Assembly: GCA_977006965.1 (NCBI GenBank)
Contig: OZ345352.1
Location: forward strand, 3,224,001 to 3,288,000
Direction: 5' to 3'
Source: Phymatolithon calcareum
Lineage: Eukaryota; Rhodophyta; Florideophyceae; Hapalidiales
DNA length: 64,000 nt
The position numbers and the translations under genes are program-made. The number at the start of each line of letters is the position of its first letter. The stretch's first letter is position 1. Of the stretch, positions 1 to 12,270 are shown piece after piece. The notes below the pieces were generated by a model. The model ran no database searches and was not told where the DNA came from. It saw only the letters and a program-made list of their open reading frames with translations.

Positions 1-1587
1 ATTTGTCCTCCAGGAAAAGAAAGCTCCCCTGTTTTTGTCGTGAGAACGAATGTGAGTGAACCGGATATGTTTCATTCTTTCTACCCTTGAAAGAGGCAGT
101 CTGGGATCATCTCAGAATTTCCGAGGTTCATATCCACTTCGTGATCTTTGACTGACATCTGAAAGAGATTGCCTTTGACGTTTTCCATTTTGGGGGACCA
201 ATTGTCTTGATCGAGGACGTCGTCAAACATCAACTGGACGTAACGAGTCAGTTACTTAACTGACCCTAGGCTTACATCCTTTCCTTGAATTCCCTACAAA
301 GACTTTACCTCATGCGGTTTTGAAACTGTAGTGGCGCATCGCGCATGTGCTTCCTATCCACAAACTCATGATCATTTTCCCACGATTTGAGGGGAAGGTG
401 TAGAACCAGTTGCACGAAGTTGTGCCACAAAATGAAATGTAAATGACTACATGAAATTTTGGACTACCGAAGCCCGATTCCACAGTCCTCCCCACTTTGG
501 ATTTTTTATTCTCAATTTATATCCCCGTGGAACATTCCTTCTCGGACAGCACCTGATAGTGCTTCAAGAGGCCCCGACCAGCAGCCAGCGCCTCTCAGTT
601 TTCGAACAGTGCTCCACTAGTATGCGATACATTTCGACTACGTACTCTCTAAAGTAGTTACAAGTTGAAACTCTACAAACACAGTACAAACTGGAATCGA
701 CCTCCGTAAAACCTATATGACTGATTGTAGAGTAATCCTTACTTAGATCCCGGTACAAATGGTTAAAGCAGCATCATATACGGCAACAGCATGCGTACAA
801 GCATTGTAAAGTTACAGCAGCCAGACGATCGGCGCATGTCTTAAGCGCGCGGTCCGTCGACCGATAGTTAGATCATATGTTAGAGTCTCCAGAATATTCC
901 GCCCAGAAGACTACATAGGCCAGAGGGCGGGAGAACCCCAAGTTAACAAGCTACCGCACCTTCATACAACTAGGTTATCCCCTAGTTGCCAAACTGATAT
1001 GCGCATTACCAAAGAATTTTTCACAGTCTTTGCTGGCACGGTCTAGTAGCTGACTTCAAGAAATGCCGTACAGTATAAAACCAGGGTTCGTTCGAATTCG
1101 ATTTTCGTTATTTCGTCCAGCAGAGCCATTAAGAAATCAAGAGAAATAATGCGTAGGATTTCTCGCACGCAATAGAATTTGCAATTGAGGTACATCTCGG
1201 AATACCTACTGCAATTAGGGTTCTGCGACAAATATTTGACACAACACAGCTTTACCACTACGATACAAAGGTCTCTCAATCCTTAGTACTTGCTCATCTC
1301 CTTAGAGTCACTCATGAACACGGTCACTAACTACTTTCGCCATCGCGGAATTGACGTCCTGTTCGTTCCAATATGCCTTATTAATTTTGAGAAGGCCATC
1401 ACCCTCAAGGATTATGGGGCTTGCTGAATTGTGATTAGCGCTTAAGACATTCTTTTGCGTGAGACCAAAACCTTTCCACCTCAGACATCGACCCAAGAAT
1501 AAAATCGAAATTTATGTTGGCTTTTCTGCCCGCTGCAATCTGTCGCTTCTTAAAAGCGACTCGGTTACTTTCCTTCTTTTGCTTCGC
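1..1587. other. No recognisable gene
   Basis: Only short ORFs of about 60-80 residues occur on both strands, without any motif, repeat or compositional pattern that I recognise. I see no transposon end here. The boundary at 1587 is where similarity to repeat X begins. Confidence 0.5.
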
Positions 1588-1989
1588 GTACTGCCTCAAC
1601 TCAAAGCGAGCTGGACGGGACGTGAATCCAGTCTAGAGACACAGAAAAACACGACCAAGAGGGCAATACTCCAGAACACTGGGACTTGGTTTCGACACTC
1701 AGCAAACAGTAAGTTAAATTGTATCCTAGAATACGTAAACCCCACCAGTTACTTCAGAGGTGAACCATATGTCAAACAAATGTATCAACAAGTTTCAGAT
1801 AGAAACAAATCATGCAGGAAGAGTACTTGCGGTTCAAGAGTGGGTATTCCGAGAACCTATTCGATCGCGGCTGCCCACGCTTATTGAAAAGTAGTTTCTG
1901 AGGGATGATTACAAACTGTCGTGGAAGTATAGGAAGCCTTTTGCCGGGCTAGGCGTTCTGTTCTTTCTGAAAAACTTTGTACACGAACA

Positions 1990-2463
1990 GTGCTGTTGAG
2001 TCCAGAAAGCAAAGCTTTCCAATGTTATAGCTACGCTAAACGACCGTCGAAGGTCCCGAGAACAAGGTCTCTACGACGGACCGTTGGTCCGAATAGGGTC
2101 ACCTCCTTAAGAGGTTTGGTCAGGTGCGAGATACTTCCTCAGCAAGAAGAAAGAACAAACAATCACTCGACGATGATTTTTACGAACGCGCAAGAAGACA
2201 CGCAAAAGGGCCAGTCGTTTGCGCGTGCATTGAGTCGCGAGCTATGCACGGTTAAGGAACAAAGCGGATTCGGCAAAGGTGAGTTTACTGCAAGGTCGAT
2301 GGCGTTACGGTATCTTTCCTCTCTCTCCGGGGACCGCTCGATGAAACAGAAGCTCTCTTTATGTACCGAACTGTCTATTGATGCTGCCCTTCGGAAACTA
2401 AGTACTTTGCAATGGAAGCAGAAGACCAGCACACGCATGTCGGTAATCTTATTGCACCATTAA
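1990..2463 (+). pseudogene. Degenerate ORF in repeat X1, unknown
   Basis: A 157-residue reading frame within X1. The corresponding stretch of X2 (about 34600-34790) aligns at the DNA level but keeps a different open frame, rich in Lys/Arg near its end, so neither copy is intact. I recognise no domain. It may be the decayed first part of the transposase of this repeat; it could equally be non-coding. Its only support is conservation of the DNA between the two copies. Confidence 0.25.
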
Positions 2464-2481
2464 TGTCCAAATAGCTAATAA

Positions 2482-2730
2482 GTGCCCCTAAGAACACACA
2501 CTGTGATGCATATTTGCCCGGATACGGTGACGACTTGCACAATCCTGGTATACATCCAGTGGATATTTGCGCTGACACGTTCCGGTGTTGTAATTCTGAT
2601 GCGTGAGAAGGTCGCCTTTACATCATTGGCGCGCATTTACGGCGCATATGGCACAGATATGGTACAATATTGCGAAACCTATGCACGTATGCGTCCAGAA
2701 TCTCACAAGATACTGGATGACTGCGGATAA
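2482..2730 (+). pseudogene. PIF/Harbinger-like transposase N-terminal relic (tentative)
   Basis: An 82-residue frame whose last half aligns residue by residue with the frame at 34846-35058. Both have an EKV..(x)..L/AR..(x)..GTD..QYCE/QQCE pattern and end in KILDDC or KILEDC. PIF/Harbinger transposases have a comparable segment before the catalytic core, with a conserved Leu-Arg, a small-residue/Gly turn and a D..(x)..Y/E pattern, so I propose that family. The similarity is weak and judged by eye. The catalytic Asp-Asp-Glu region is not visible downstream. Conservation of the same frame in both copies argues that it once coded for protein. Confidence 0.35.
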
Positions 2731-3732
2731 TCTGAATTTTGGCTCTTGCTTATCCAAAAGACGATAGAAAAAGTTGCTGAAATAATGCTAATTCCACTTT
2801 CTATATGTTCGCATCTTGCCTTGTATGTCTAATAAAATACTAATCCGCATTCGAAATATTTCAATTCTTCAACTGTTTTGTGAAGTCATACTCGGAACCT
2901 TTGATAAAATTCAGGATCTCAAAGATACGAAATGGAATCTAGTTCTGATTCACTAACGTCAACTACGTGTGGGGTTTGAAGCGCACAAGTTGGCAATCGG
3001 ACTTTTGTTGGCGTTTTTGGATGCCTGAAAGCCGAGGACGCGACTTCGCGGCGACTTTTATAGAAAAGAATTTGATCAAATGATGATTTGGTGAACGGTA
3101 GGATTACTTAGCAATATGACTATTGGATCAATGGAAGCTGTAGGCTGTAAGAATGCATTGCATCTGAAAGTGTACTGCATCAGGCCGGTGACATACCCAG
3201 ACAGAATTAATTCGACGACAGTTGCCGCGTGATTTGTCGAGATATTATTGATAAACCAGCGCTGTAAATCATTATGATAATTTTAATTATAATGGATCGC
3301 CTGCAGTAAAACCGAGAACTTCTAGACCGCGGCCAAGAAGTTACGGCTTTTACTGCAGCTATTTTCTTCCGATTCCGTAACGATTTCGATATTCGCGCCA
3401 AACTACGGTCTCTAAAACCCTTCGAACCCCAACGACTACTCCATGGTCTCATTGTCGCCAGTATGGTGGTCTCAGCTACGCTGACGAAGAAGCTTATGCT
3501 AGTTAGCAGCGCGATGGTGACTGTTTTGTCTCTGCTCGACTCTAGTTTAGATGAAGCGCTTGCTCAGCTCTTCCGCTCTGCCTCAAAGCGACGGGACCGT
3601 CTCACTTCGAGTCAGTCACAAGGAATCTATCTGACATCAAGTTTCGGCGTGCGTTCCGCCTTTCGCGGCATTTGCGGCCTCCATGGCCTCTTCCTGCTTC
3701 TTCCGCTTCTTTCTCTGTGAACCAGCCCTCAT

Positions 3733-4619
3733 TTACATATCTTCATCGTCATATCCCGCGCCCCCGGGCGCGAGTTTGCAGGAAACGTTTAGCAGCTCTG
3801 TGTCCTCGCCGAGCCGTCTACACCCCAGCGCGTGGAACATGATACAAACATGTCTCCCCTGAGACGACAATCCAGTCGAATTAGGTGCACCAGGAACGAA
3901 AAGGTGAAAGTAGTTCCCTTCCGCGTCGTTTTGATCGGAGCGACTCCATCGGTCGTACCCCCGTATGAAAAGCCCGCGCACCACAAAAAATTTGTCCTTT
4001 AGCCAAACACCAGAGCGAGAAGAAAGTGGCTTTGCATTACGATCGGCCACGCTGAGGTAGTATGGACCGATTTGTGCGACGGTCACCATCATCATTTGCG
4101 AACTCACCGCCTGCGGCGGGCGGAGTCACCATGTGCGCGGCGGATGGCGGTGATACAGCGTAGGACGCTTTTGGCCGCGATGATGATGCAGGTGCGGCAT
4201 GCAAACGATACCCCGGCCGCGCGTGCGGTGCATGGGCAGGAAGAAGCGACGGCGAAGTGGGTTGATTGGCTGATTGCATCGGGAGCACTAGCGGCGCCGG
4301 TGGTGAGAGCGTAGGCGCCCCAGCGTGCGTAGACGGAGCGACAGAAGCGTTCGTGTTGGCGCCGTGCGCCATGACGCCGGACTCGGGCGAGCGATATACG
4401 GCAGTTCGTAGCACTAGCAGAATGGGAAGGCTTGGATGTGCTAGCGTAGTACTGGCTGTCGAGATCACACAAGAAACGTGCGTATTGAATTACGGAAACT
4501 GGATGCAACGCCAGGACCCCTGTATATTTTGAACGGATGGGTATGGACTGCTGGACCCTGCGGCCTATTCGATTTACAGTAGCGCCGTGTGTCGTATGCG
4601 AAAAACCTGGGTATGGCAC
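3733..4619 (-). pseudogene. GC-rich coding-like island inside X1, unknown protein
   Basis: This stretch is clearly richer in G+C than its surroundings and has long overlapping minus-strand frames: 4468-4037 (143 residues, very rich in Ala, Pro and Ser, a linker-like composition) and 4107-3733 (124 residues). The second frame has ordinary globular composition and ends in a GGAGYDDEDM-like acidic tail. They look like two parts of one protein joined across a frameshift or an intron; a GGTGAGTT donor-like site lies near the junction. The matching repeat at 29390-29830 lacks this segment, so it is either an insertion into X1 or cargo lost from the other copy. I do not recognise the protein. Confidence 0.35.
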
Positions 4620-5236
4620 GGGCCTCAGTAATTAGATTTTACAGCTGACTATGCCTGACTGTGGTTCGCAACCGTTAGTGTACTTTATAGCTGACAGTTC
4701 TTTACAGCTACAAGCAACGGTCTCTGGGTCTGCCTTGGTGATCCTTGATGTCATGAGGACATATCAGAGCGTACTGTATTGTGATAACTGTAATTCTATC
4801 TGCAAAGTGTTATTGTAAATGCAAGCTGTATGGAATATTGAAGGGAGCTAGATGTATAGGACATGCGGGAGTATGATAGTACCGTTGAATTCCACACTAT
4901 GATTCCTGTCCAATTACTGGCGGTGCACTAAAATTGGAGTAATTGGAGTGCTACTCTCAAAAACGATAGGCGGATTAATCTGGAGCACAAATTTGAGAGC
5001 AGCGACCTATAGCTGCTCTTCCTTAGAGTGTGTGGCCCTCTAACATCATTTGGACCAAATTGAGTGTGGTTTATGCCGCGATTACAGACTTCACCTCATA
5101 AAATTAGCATACATAAACCCTTAGAACCTGGACAAAGTCCGACCGACAACCCTAGACCGGAGAGCCAACTCAAATGACAGGTTTTTTTCTTACTTCCTTC
5201 GGATACCTCACCTCATCGACTGTACCATTTTGCTAC

Positions 5237-5528
5237 AACAATTCTCATATCTGATTGCCCTGTTTGTAAGTGCAACTGAGCTGTCCACGTAAATGTTACT
5301 ATTTTCGGCACTTTCCACCGCGATTATTTGTTCTCTTGGTGAATTGAACCGAGAAAGCATGGCGTAATTGCTCAACCAACGTGTAATGCTCTCCACGGCG
5401 GCGCTTAAATGAGTAATATTATTCAGCATTGGGCTCTTCTTGAGCTATTGCTTCGAATCACGCATCATATCTTTCACTTTTATTATAACTTTGCTCAAGC
5501 TCTCGTCTTAATTCACCAAATTATTTAC
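5237..5528. other. No recognisable gene
   Basis: An A/T-rich spacer between repeat X1 and piggyBac copy C. A 73-residue minus-strand frame has no motif that I recognise. Nothing else is visible. Confidence 0.5.
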
Positions 5529-5532
5529 CTAG

Positions 5533-7466
5533 TCTCTATTTTACGGAAACTTTCCCTTAATTGAGGGAATAGATTCATTTATTTTTTTGGTCATGAAATT
5601 TGCTCGCTATCAAGCGCATCAACAGCGCCAAAGTCATAGATGTCTTCAGCATGCTTTGTGAGCAGTTCCTAACAGTAGAAATGTCACAAATGTATATTGT
5701 AGCACTATCAAGCGTATTGCATTGTGAGAACACAATGTGGAGGTCTTGCATTTTCAAACTCTGCAATTGTTTTCCACAACAAAAGTAGTCATCATGACCT
5801 CTGCGGTCATCCTTTTACTTTTCTTAGGGGTAACGTGGCGTCCAACACTGCTCTTGATTGAAAATGTACGCTCTGGGGCGACTGAATGTCGACAAGTAAT
5901 GAGCGTATCAAATGCTATCGATGAGTTGCTCGCCCGGCGCTTCACAAAACCTTCGCTGCGTCATGTTCTTCTGACATTCTCTATGGTCAACAGAGAACAA
6001 CAGCGAGCTAACAATCTAGAAAATCGCCAGAAGAGTTAGATGGCCCCTATGAACTATATATAGGCGCACTTGTTGAATCTCTGCAGAGTCAGCACTCACC
6101 AAGTATGTATCCACACATGCAATGCGCCTTATACCGGCATAACCGGCCACAAGACAGCACAGAACTGCTATTACGTGCGCCATCTCGACTTCAAAATCTC
6201 TTTGACACAGTGTGCTTTCTGTAGTCATTCGTCGGATCGACATAATCTTGACCGAAGTGACCAGCGGTACTGCACGTCGCCTACTTCGCTTGATTTCACT
6301 CTGACTGAAATGAACCGGAGGTATTCGGCCACCGGCAGCCCTGTTTTGGAAGAAGAAGGGCCGGGAAAATACTTCTTGGGCCTGGTAGACTTCCAGAAAG
6401 CGCTCCCAGCGACGAACTGAACTCTTGCATGAGGACGAGTATTTCGAATAGGTTATGTCACTGTAGTCTCTTTTCGCCCCTTTCTTCTCAGCTTAGTGGA
6501 CATCCAAGCAGCAAGTTTTCGTACGTAACTTGGGGAAACATCGTCACCGCGCAATCGTACTTCGAATGAAGTCCAATACCACAATTCTCGGATGAGAAGT
6601 CTCAGTTTAGAGTTCAAAGTTTCCGCAACTGACAGTAAAATCGTCCTTAAAACTGACATAGAACTTCCGCATGCACCTTGGAACCCAATGAGCGCACGTA
6701 TTTGGCTGGCGGTTGGGCGCGATGACATCAAGTTCCCGGTGCGATGTTTGGTCTCAAGGGTCCTGTAGGACTTATACGAGAATGCTCGGAAGAGGGCTTT
6801 TAGAGCTTCTGAAGGTTGTATCGAAACTTATGTGCTTTTAGAGGAGCATGTGATCGCGACTGTAGACGATAAGCAGGCGTTTCGCAATGAAGACTGGGAA
6901 GGATGAACACTGTAAGCAGGCCTGGGCGGTACCGCGCTTTTCCGGTGCTGGCTCGGTTTAAGCTGTTCAGCGTCTGGAATGTCATCTTCAGCGTTCTATG
7001 CCTTGACGTTGACAATGTGGACTGTCTTAATCTTAGTCTTCTTCAATGGATGACGAATCAGAACCCATTTCACGTGATGTGGCATGCTCGCGCGACCATT
7101 GATTTTTCCCCCGAGTACATTCTGATCTATACTAAACACTTTTTTTGACTTCGAAATGGCTCCGTATAGTCTGCAGCACTCTGAAAGACCGCTTACCTAT
7201 GCTGCCTTGGTGTGTACTGCTGTAGCGATCGCGCACAGCCAGTGTTTTTCTCCTCGAATGGAAGGTCTGGTTCTTCTGAGTGACCAACATATTTTCGTTG
7301 CCAGCCCCGAACGAAACGAATTTAAGGTAGTAGTGCGGATGCTTCTCGCACAGAAGATGAGTCAGGCTTTACGAATATGGCGTCAGCGACCTGTTTCGAA
7401 TTTGCTTTATAGATTTTTTCGAGCTTTCAAATCGCCCCTCAATTGAGGGAGTTCGTGAAATAGACA
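5533..7466 (-). mobile_element. Non-autonomous piggyBac-like element, copy C
   Basis: A 1.93-kb element bounded by CTAG at 5529-5532 and 7467-7470. The terminal repeat reads TCTCTATTTTACGG at the left, and TGTCTATTTCACG reading inward from the right, with CCCTCAATTGAGGG-type palindromes just inside. Translated pieces on the minus strand match the 755-residue transposase of copies A and B. The N-terminal part lies at about 6800-7440, the middle at 6453-6731, the second-Asp region at 6016-6243 (GIRRIACVDTY) and the Cys-rich C-terminus near 5590-5800. All frames are broken. Relative to A/B about 390 bp is missing at about 6040, the same join as in copies D and EF. The deleted segment holds the third catalytic Asp, so the copy cannot be autonomous. 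Confidence 0.85.
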
Positions 7467-7470
7467 CTAG

Positions 7471-8099
7471 AGGTGCAGTTTGTGGTTATTGCAATCCGTC
7501 TGCTTAATGTTCATAAAATCGGAAAGGCGCTTATTGAATGAGCGATTATTTTGAAATCTGACACAATGACCACTCAAGTACGTTGGTACCGATGAAGTTG
7601 ATAACAACCTCGAAGAAATGCAAATGTACTTCGTTTGAGTCTTGTGATGTTTCCGCATGTCCATTTTTGCTCACTGAAATCTCGTCAATATCCTTCTATA
7701 CGTCGACACTAATGCCCGCAATAGGGCTCGCTGCTCTTTGCGATATACGGGTTTTCCCTTCTCCACAGCTCTGATTTGAAGCAGGAATATGGCAAGCACG
7801 CATACGAAATGAGTTACATTGCGCATCCACCCATCGTGCACAGCCGCACCTCGTGTGGTCTACATTTCTGCTTTTATTTTACTCTTCACGATCTTGACTA
7901 GTTTAACAGCGGTCTCCTTGAAGGATAAATACCTAAAGTGCACGAATATCTGGAGATATCTGAAAACTTGGGGTCTTCCACACAAGAAAAGGAAACGCTT
8001 TTCAGCGCCACTATCTGGACGTACGTGCAAAGAGAATTTTCTTATTCCGTACGGATATTAATCGCACAGGATGGAAAATTTTCCCATGGTTGTTCTATG
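7471..8099. other. No recognisable gene
   Basis: Sequence between piggyBac copy C and the short repeat R3. Frames of 60-80 residues occur on both strands without motifs that I recognise. Confidence 0.45.
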
Positions 8100-8275
8100 G
8101 CGAAAAGCCCACGGCGTTGCGAAGTGGCGACCTTTATGTAGTATATAAATGGATCAAAATATGATCTGGAGAAACGGTCGGATCACTTGGTGATATGACA
8201 AAGGGATCAATGAAAGTTTTGGGAAGCCGTTTCGCAGGTTCCCCGGCCAGCCGCAGGTGACACTTATGCGCTAGC
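8100..8275. repeat. Short repeat R3, third copy
   Basis: This segment resembles 2960-3190 (inside X1) and 29390-29600. Shared landmarks are a short A-rich run before ATGGATCAA-type words, a GGGATCAATG/ATGGATCAATGG motif, and then a GGAAGCC-TTCG-type stem followed by GC-rich sequence ending in CCGCAGG. No ORF is conserved. It is probably a non-coding end of the X-type repeat or a small element carried by it. Confidence 0.4.
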
Positions 8276-8367
8276 TAACCCTAGACACGAACCCACGACG
8301 GCAGTGAATAGTATAGACTAGGCAGACGGTTATCATCACGATACTCATCCCTGACGCAAAGAACTTA

Positions 8368-8398
8368 GGGACCCCCTCGAGTTCGTCTAGGGGGTCCC
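8368..8398. repeat. Perfect 10-bp inverted repeat (hairpin)
   Basis: GGGACCCCCT at 8368-8377 and its exact complement AGGGGGTCCC at 8389-8398 enclose an 11-nt spacer. It lies 50 bp upstream of the Mutator-type zinc-knuckle ORF. It could be a transcript hairpin, a terminator-like structure or a subterminal feature of the degraded transposon; I cannot tell which. Confidence 0.5.
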
Positions 8399-8449
8399 GT
8401 TCGACCGTAGAGAAAGGACTAATTTGAGGACGAATGACAGTTCAGAACG

Positions 8450-8710
8450 TTGGCCAGTCAACACGACGGCAGCATCACGTGTGTTGCACTCAATGGTGAC
8501 CAGCTAAGACAATATGATTTGGTACCGTTTGACTTTGTCTGTAAGCCGGGCCGCAAGCGCAAGAAGACGTACTTCCAGTCCAAAATGAGGACCCGTCACT
8601 GTTCGTCGTGCGGAAACACCGGCCACTTCTTATATACATGCTGTAGGCCAAACATCGACAACACTGTCGAGGCGAAGCAAGAACACACGTGCAAGCGGCC
8701 CCATGCATGA
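8450..8710 (+). pseudogene. Mutator-like (MULE) transposase C-terminal fragment with CCHC zinc knuckle
   Basis: An 86-residue frame containing KPGRKRKKTYF, a basic AT-hook-like stretch, followed by a CCHC knuckle CSSCGNTGHFLYTC (C-x2-C-x4-H-x4-C). A GRPRKKR-type basic motif followed by a single zinc knuckle is the usual C-terminal tail of plant and algal MULE transposases; these residues are seen directly, and the family assignment is from established knowledge. The catalytic DDE core and the SWIM finger are not found upstream, so this is a truncated tail. A zinc-knuckle protein of another origin (for example a Gag) is the main alternative. Confidence 0.5.
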
Positions 8711-8807
8711 CAATCGACCTCACGGCCTGCGATGACGGAGATGCTACTTGCGATGAGGAGCTCAAGAAGAGAGAGTAACACACGATATATATTTTTGCTT
8801 TTGACAA

Positions 8808-8975
8808 GTTTAATTTTTATTGCCCCACAGTCATACGATTATACGGGCAAGGCTTCCTCAGGTGCTACCCTCACTAGGGCAGCTCTGCTCTTATGTCTGG
8901 TGTTCTAATTGAGCTCTTGGCATTTACTTGATTGTTTTTGATAACTCTTCCTAACATTCTTCGAAGTGTTGTAAA
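8808..8975 (-). mobile_element. LINE-A 3' end, short relic
   Basis: The stretch begins with T-rich sequence and then a GCCCCACAGTCATACG-type segment, an ATACGGGC arm and GGCTTCCTCAGGTGCTACC. It matches the 3' ends of LINE-A copies at 43093, 45652, 50462 and 60566 in the same minus orientation. Only the 3' untranslated part is present. The central stem-loop (GGGGC...GCCC arms around a TTCG-like loop) is partly decayed. The extent is approximate and no target-site duplication was found. Confidence 0.6.
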
Positions 8976-8979
8976 TAAA

Positions 8980-10064
8980 TTTTACTGCCGTACTGAGTGC
9001 TCTGCGCATCATAACGGATGAGTAGTAATTTGGGCAAGCGAGCCGGATTTAGCCATTTTTTTCGCGGAAAATGGACCAAAAAATGCGCGCACTTTTTCGG
9101 CATATTTAGCGAATTTGCTCAAATTCTACCTGTCGTATCATAAAATAAACCATACTGCGAACATGTCATAAATCTACTCCATTTCATTCTTTTAAAAGTT
9201 TCGTATTGCTTTGGAGTATGGGCCCTTCGCCAGACATGTAGCCCTACGTCTTTTCGGGTTCTGCGCGACAATGTCCATTTTTGTCTGCATTGATGCGAAG
9301 TGGAAATCTGCCGTTCAATTGACGAAAAAGCCGTGCATTATCAAATCAATTTAACTGAATCGTATATTATTGGAGGACAGTGCTGGGTCAAAATGGCGAG
9401 AAAGGAGTTCAACAATCATCGTGTTAGTCGTGTCTCAGGCTGATTGTGTTCTTTTCCAGCATATTGCTTCATATTTCCCTGCAAAACTTGCATATTCAAT
9501 CTTTAGGATCCTAATGCAGACGGTCTGAACTCTTCCTGTAGAGATCGACATCTCTCCATCCATTTATTTAATATTATGCAATTTTCTTTCAAATGAATGT
9601 TAATGATGTGCTTTAATGTGTAATGACTTTCTGAAGATCGGGCTGGAAGAGATGTCGTTTATTGTAAGAGTGGAAGAATAGTTACAGGAGGTCAATCGGC
9701 AACTTAAATTGTACTCATATTACCTTGGTACATGTTATGTTTCTCTACCTTACGGTCGCCCTCTCGACCGATGCCGCAGCGCGGAAGTCAGGCATTGGCA
9801 TCCTCGGTCGGCAATGCTAGCACACTGATGTAATGTGCATCATCGTATTGCGTCCTATTGGCTAATATTCCTCGCTTGTTTATGGTTACCAATATGATCC
9901 CATTTTCTTGATTGACTAGATTTTATCATACCATGGTTTTGTTAGTATATATACCAAGGCGGTACAGCCGAAATTAAATTCGCCACGGAAGTCACCGGGC
10001 ATACACCATCAACCAAACCTCGCCATCGCTCGACTCTGACTGCACAACAGTACATGTATTAGCC
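8980..10064. other. No recognisable gene; A/T-rich spacer
   Basis: About 1.1 kb without ORFs above 60 residues except at the edges. I see no repeats shared with the rest of the window and no transposon ends. Confidence 0.5.
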
Positions 10065-11639
10065 CTAGTGTGTATTTGACGGACCCCGTCGATTGAGGAG
10101 TGATTTCAGAGCTCGAAAAAATCGATAAAACAAATTCGAAACAGATTAATCGAGCCATATTCGTAAAGCCTGGCTTATCTTCTGTGCGAGGAGTATCCAC
10201 ACTACTACATTAAATTCGCTTCGTTCGGCGCTAGCAATGAAAATATGCTGGTCACTCAAAAGTACAAGACCTGCGATTCTAGGAGAAAAGCACCGGCCGC
10301 GCGCGTTCAGTATTTCAGTACACATCAAGGTAACGTCTGCAATCGGTCTCGCAGAGTGCTCCAGACTATACAGAGCTTTTCTAAGTCAAAAAAGGAGAGT
10401 GGCATGATTCAGGATGAACTGGTTGAAAAAATCATTGGTCGTGCGAGCATGTCACATCTCGTGAAATGGGTTCTAATTCGTCATCCTTTGAAGAAGATTG
10501 AGATTAAGACAGTCAATTTTTGGTCACTCCTGAAAATGGTAAATTGCACAAATTGCGTCGTCACGCCACGGTGTTTCTGTCTTGTGTCCTCGATTTGTGA
10601 GACGCAAAATGTGAAATCGCGCGACATTTGGTCATAGAGCTTCCCTCGGTGAGCCAAATGTGTTGTACATCACAATTTAGATCATTTTCGCTACGGCGCA
10701 TTTCTCTTAGTGGAGTAGTGCTGTGATATGCCTCGTGCACTTCATCCATAGGTGATCAGAAAGATGAGCTGCAGCTTAGCAGAGTAGATACTCGTCCATG
10801 CCAAATAATATTCTAGCTGGATCTTGAGGCGCTTGAGAAGCTCTCGTGAAGTTGTCGTCTTTCGTACCGTCGCGAACGTAATTCGGCGCAAGTGGCAAGT
10901 AACTTCTTAACAAGTCATTCGGGCTGTAAAGCTTATTCAATTGGTAGTGTTCAGATGAAAAGAATTTCTATCTTGTACGCACAGTCTCGTGGGCGGCTTG
11001 AGTGACCGTAAACAAGAAGACTGTCGTTAAAAATCTCGGAATGACAGTCTGAACTCTTTTGAAGAAGACCACCAAGCTGTCGCACTTTGAAATCTTCAAT
11101 TCCTGTCGATCTTCAGCCACAGCAGAAAAATAGTAAAACACCAAGTTGAGGACACGCAGCAGAACAATTGCAAAGCGGCAAGTTGAGATTGATTACACAC
11201 CGTCTTGTTAATACTGGAGAATAACTGTGGAACTGGTCGTCCCAGCGGCTGCTTAGCAAGTGACCGGAAATGCGGGGTTCAGGTAGGAAGCAAATTGTTG
11301 CTTTAATTGGTTGTCAATCGGTGGCTTTCTTTCTTGGAGGTCAGCGCGAGCCGCCTAAGTACTAAGCATAGACTTCATGCTCACGCTAAAAGAGATATAC
11401 TATGAATCGGTAATACGACACCCACATGGGGAGACCAGAAATCTTACCGAAATAGGGAGGCCCATAGTAGGAGAGGGAAAATGCATACATCACGAGCCGG
11501 TAAATCTTGCGGCGTCAAGGAAACAGACAAGAAGGCAACAATGATGAGATGGGAAGTCGAGGCTTGCTCACGCGCAGTACGTGTGTGAGGAGCTCAAGGT
11601 AAGTAAGAAAGTGAGAACGGTGGTGAGTAGGGAGCTTGC

Positions 11640-12270
11640 TTGTTTGCGGACGCATTGTTCGCACATGAAAAGCTCTTGAGACAAGGCCGAGATGAAAGTG
11701 CGTATTCGCGGTAGCGACAAACGGGGAAAAGGAAGATTTTTCTCGTACAGCTTGAAAATGCGACCGCTCTACTGCCGAGATCAGCACTAGCAAATGCCAC
11801 CACTGTTCTGCAACGAGCCGCCCACAGAGCTGTCGCCATGAACGCGGCACAAGCCGCTTCTCTCAGAGCCCACTGACTCTCCACGATTACCTTCTCCGCC
11901 CCCTATTGTCCAGAGGCGGTCGAGGGCCGGGCGCTCAAGGCACTCTTCCAATGGGGATATGATGTCCATTTTTAGGTTGCAACTTCTGCAAGAAAGCGAA
12001 AGAAGGGAAGCAGAGCGCGTAGCCCGTGCAGAGGAACGAGTTGAAGAGAAGGCGCGCCGTGGTGAAGATCGACAGCGGTGTGAAGAAGAGCGAGCGGATG
12101 ATAGAGCGCGCAGGGAGTCTGAGCAACATGAAGAGAGAACTCGGAGAGAGGAAGCGAGGGCAGCCCGAGAAGAGGAGTTTCTCGCAAGAGAGAGGCGACA
12201 CGAGCAACTAATGATGATGCTTTTTGGAGCCGGGAATAAGAAAAAATGTAATGCCAGGCTCCGGAGCTGA
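11640..12270 (+). pseudogene. Harbinger-type accessory protein with charged coiled coil
   Basis: The frame from 11959 to 12270 encodes about 100 residues that are almost entirely Glu, Arg and Ala in heptad-like order, ending LMMMLFGAGNKKK. Upstream, the same frame continues through a Pro/Ser-rich stretch (PRLPSPPPI). Before that, a coding-like Ala-rich stretch lies in another frame, so at least one frameshift is present. Proteins of this shape, with a DNA-binding N-terminus, a Pro-rich linker, a basic/acidic coiled coil and a short hydrophobic tail, are the usual second gene of PIF/Harbinger elements, where they help bring transposase to the nucleus and to the ends. I cannot see a convincing Myb/SANT domain upstream. 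The start is unknown. Confidence 0.5.

Larger units (their letters stand above)
1588..5236 (+). repeat. Repeat element X, long copy X1
   Basis: This 3.65-kb unit matches a second copy at 34211-35634 in direct orientation. Similarity runs over 1588-2940 and again over 4915-5236; the shorter copy lacks the stretch between. Parts of the missing stretch (about 2960-3190 and 4640-4900) recur next to each other at 29390-29830. Both copies start with GTACTGCC followed by an A/C-rich stretch. They end in CTGTACC plus a short T/G-rich run and TAC, a weak inverted relation to the start. Copy X2 interrupts a piggyBac relic, which shows mobility. Type is unresolved: a DNA transposon with degraded transposase is the simplest reading, because an ORF shared by both copies (2482-2730 and 34846-35058) weakly resembles the N-terminal part of PIF/Harbinger transposases. 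Confidence 0.5.
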
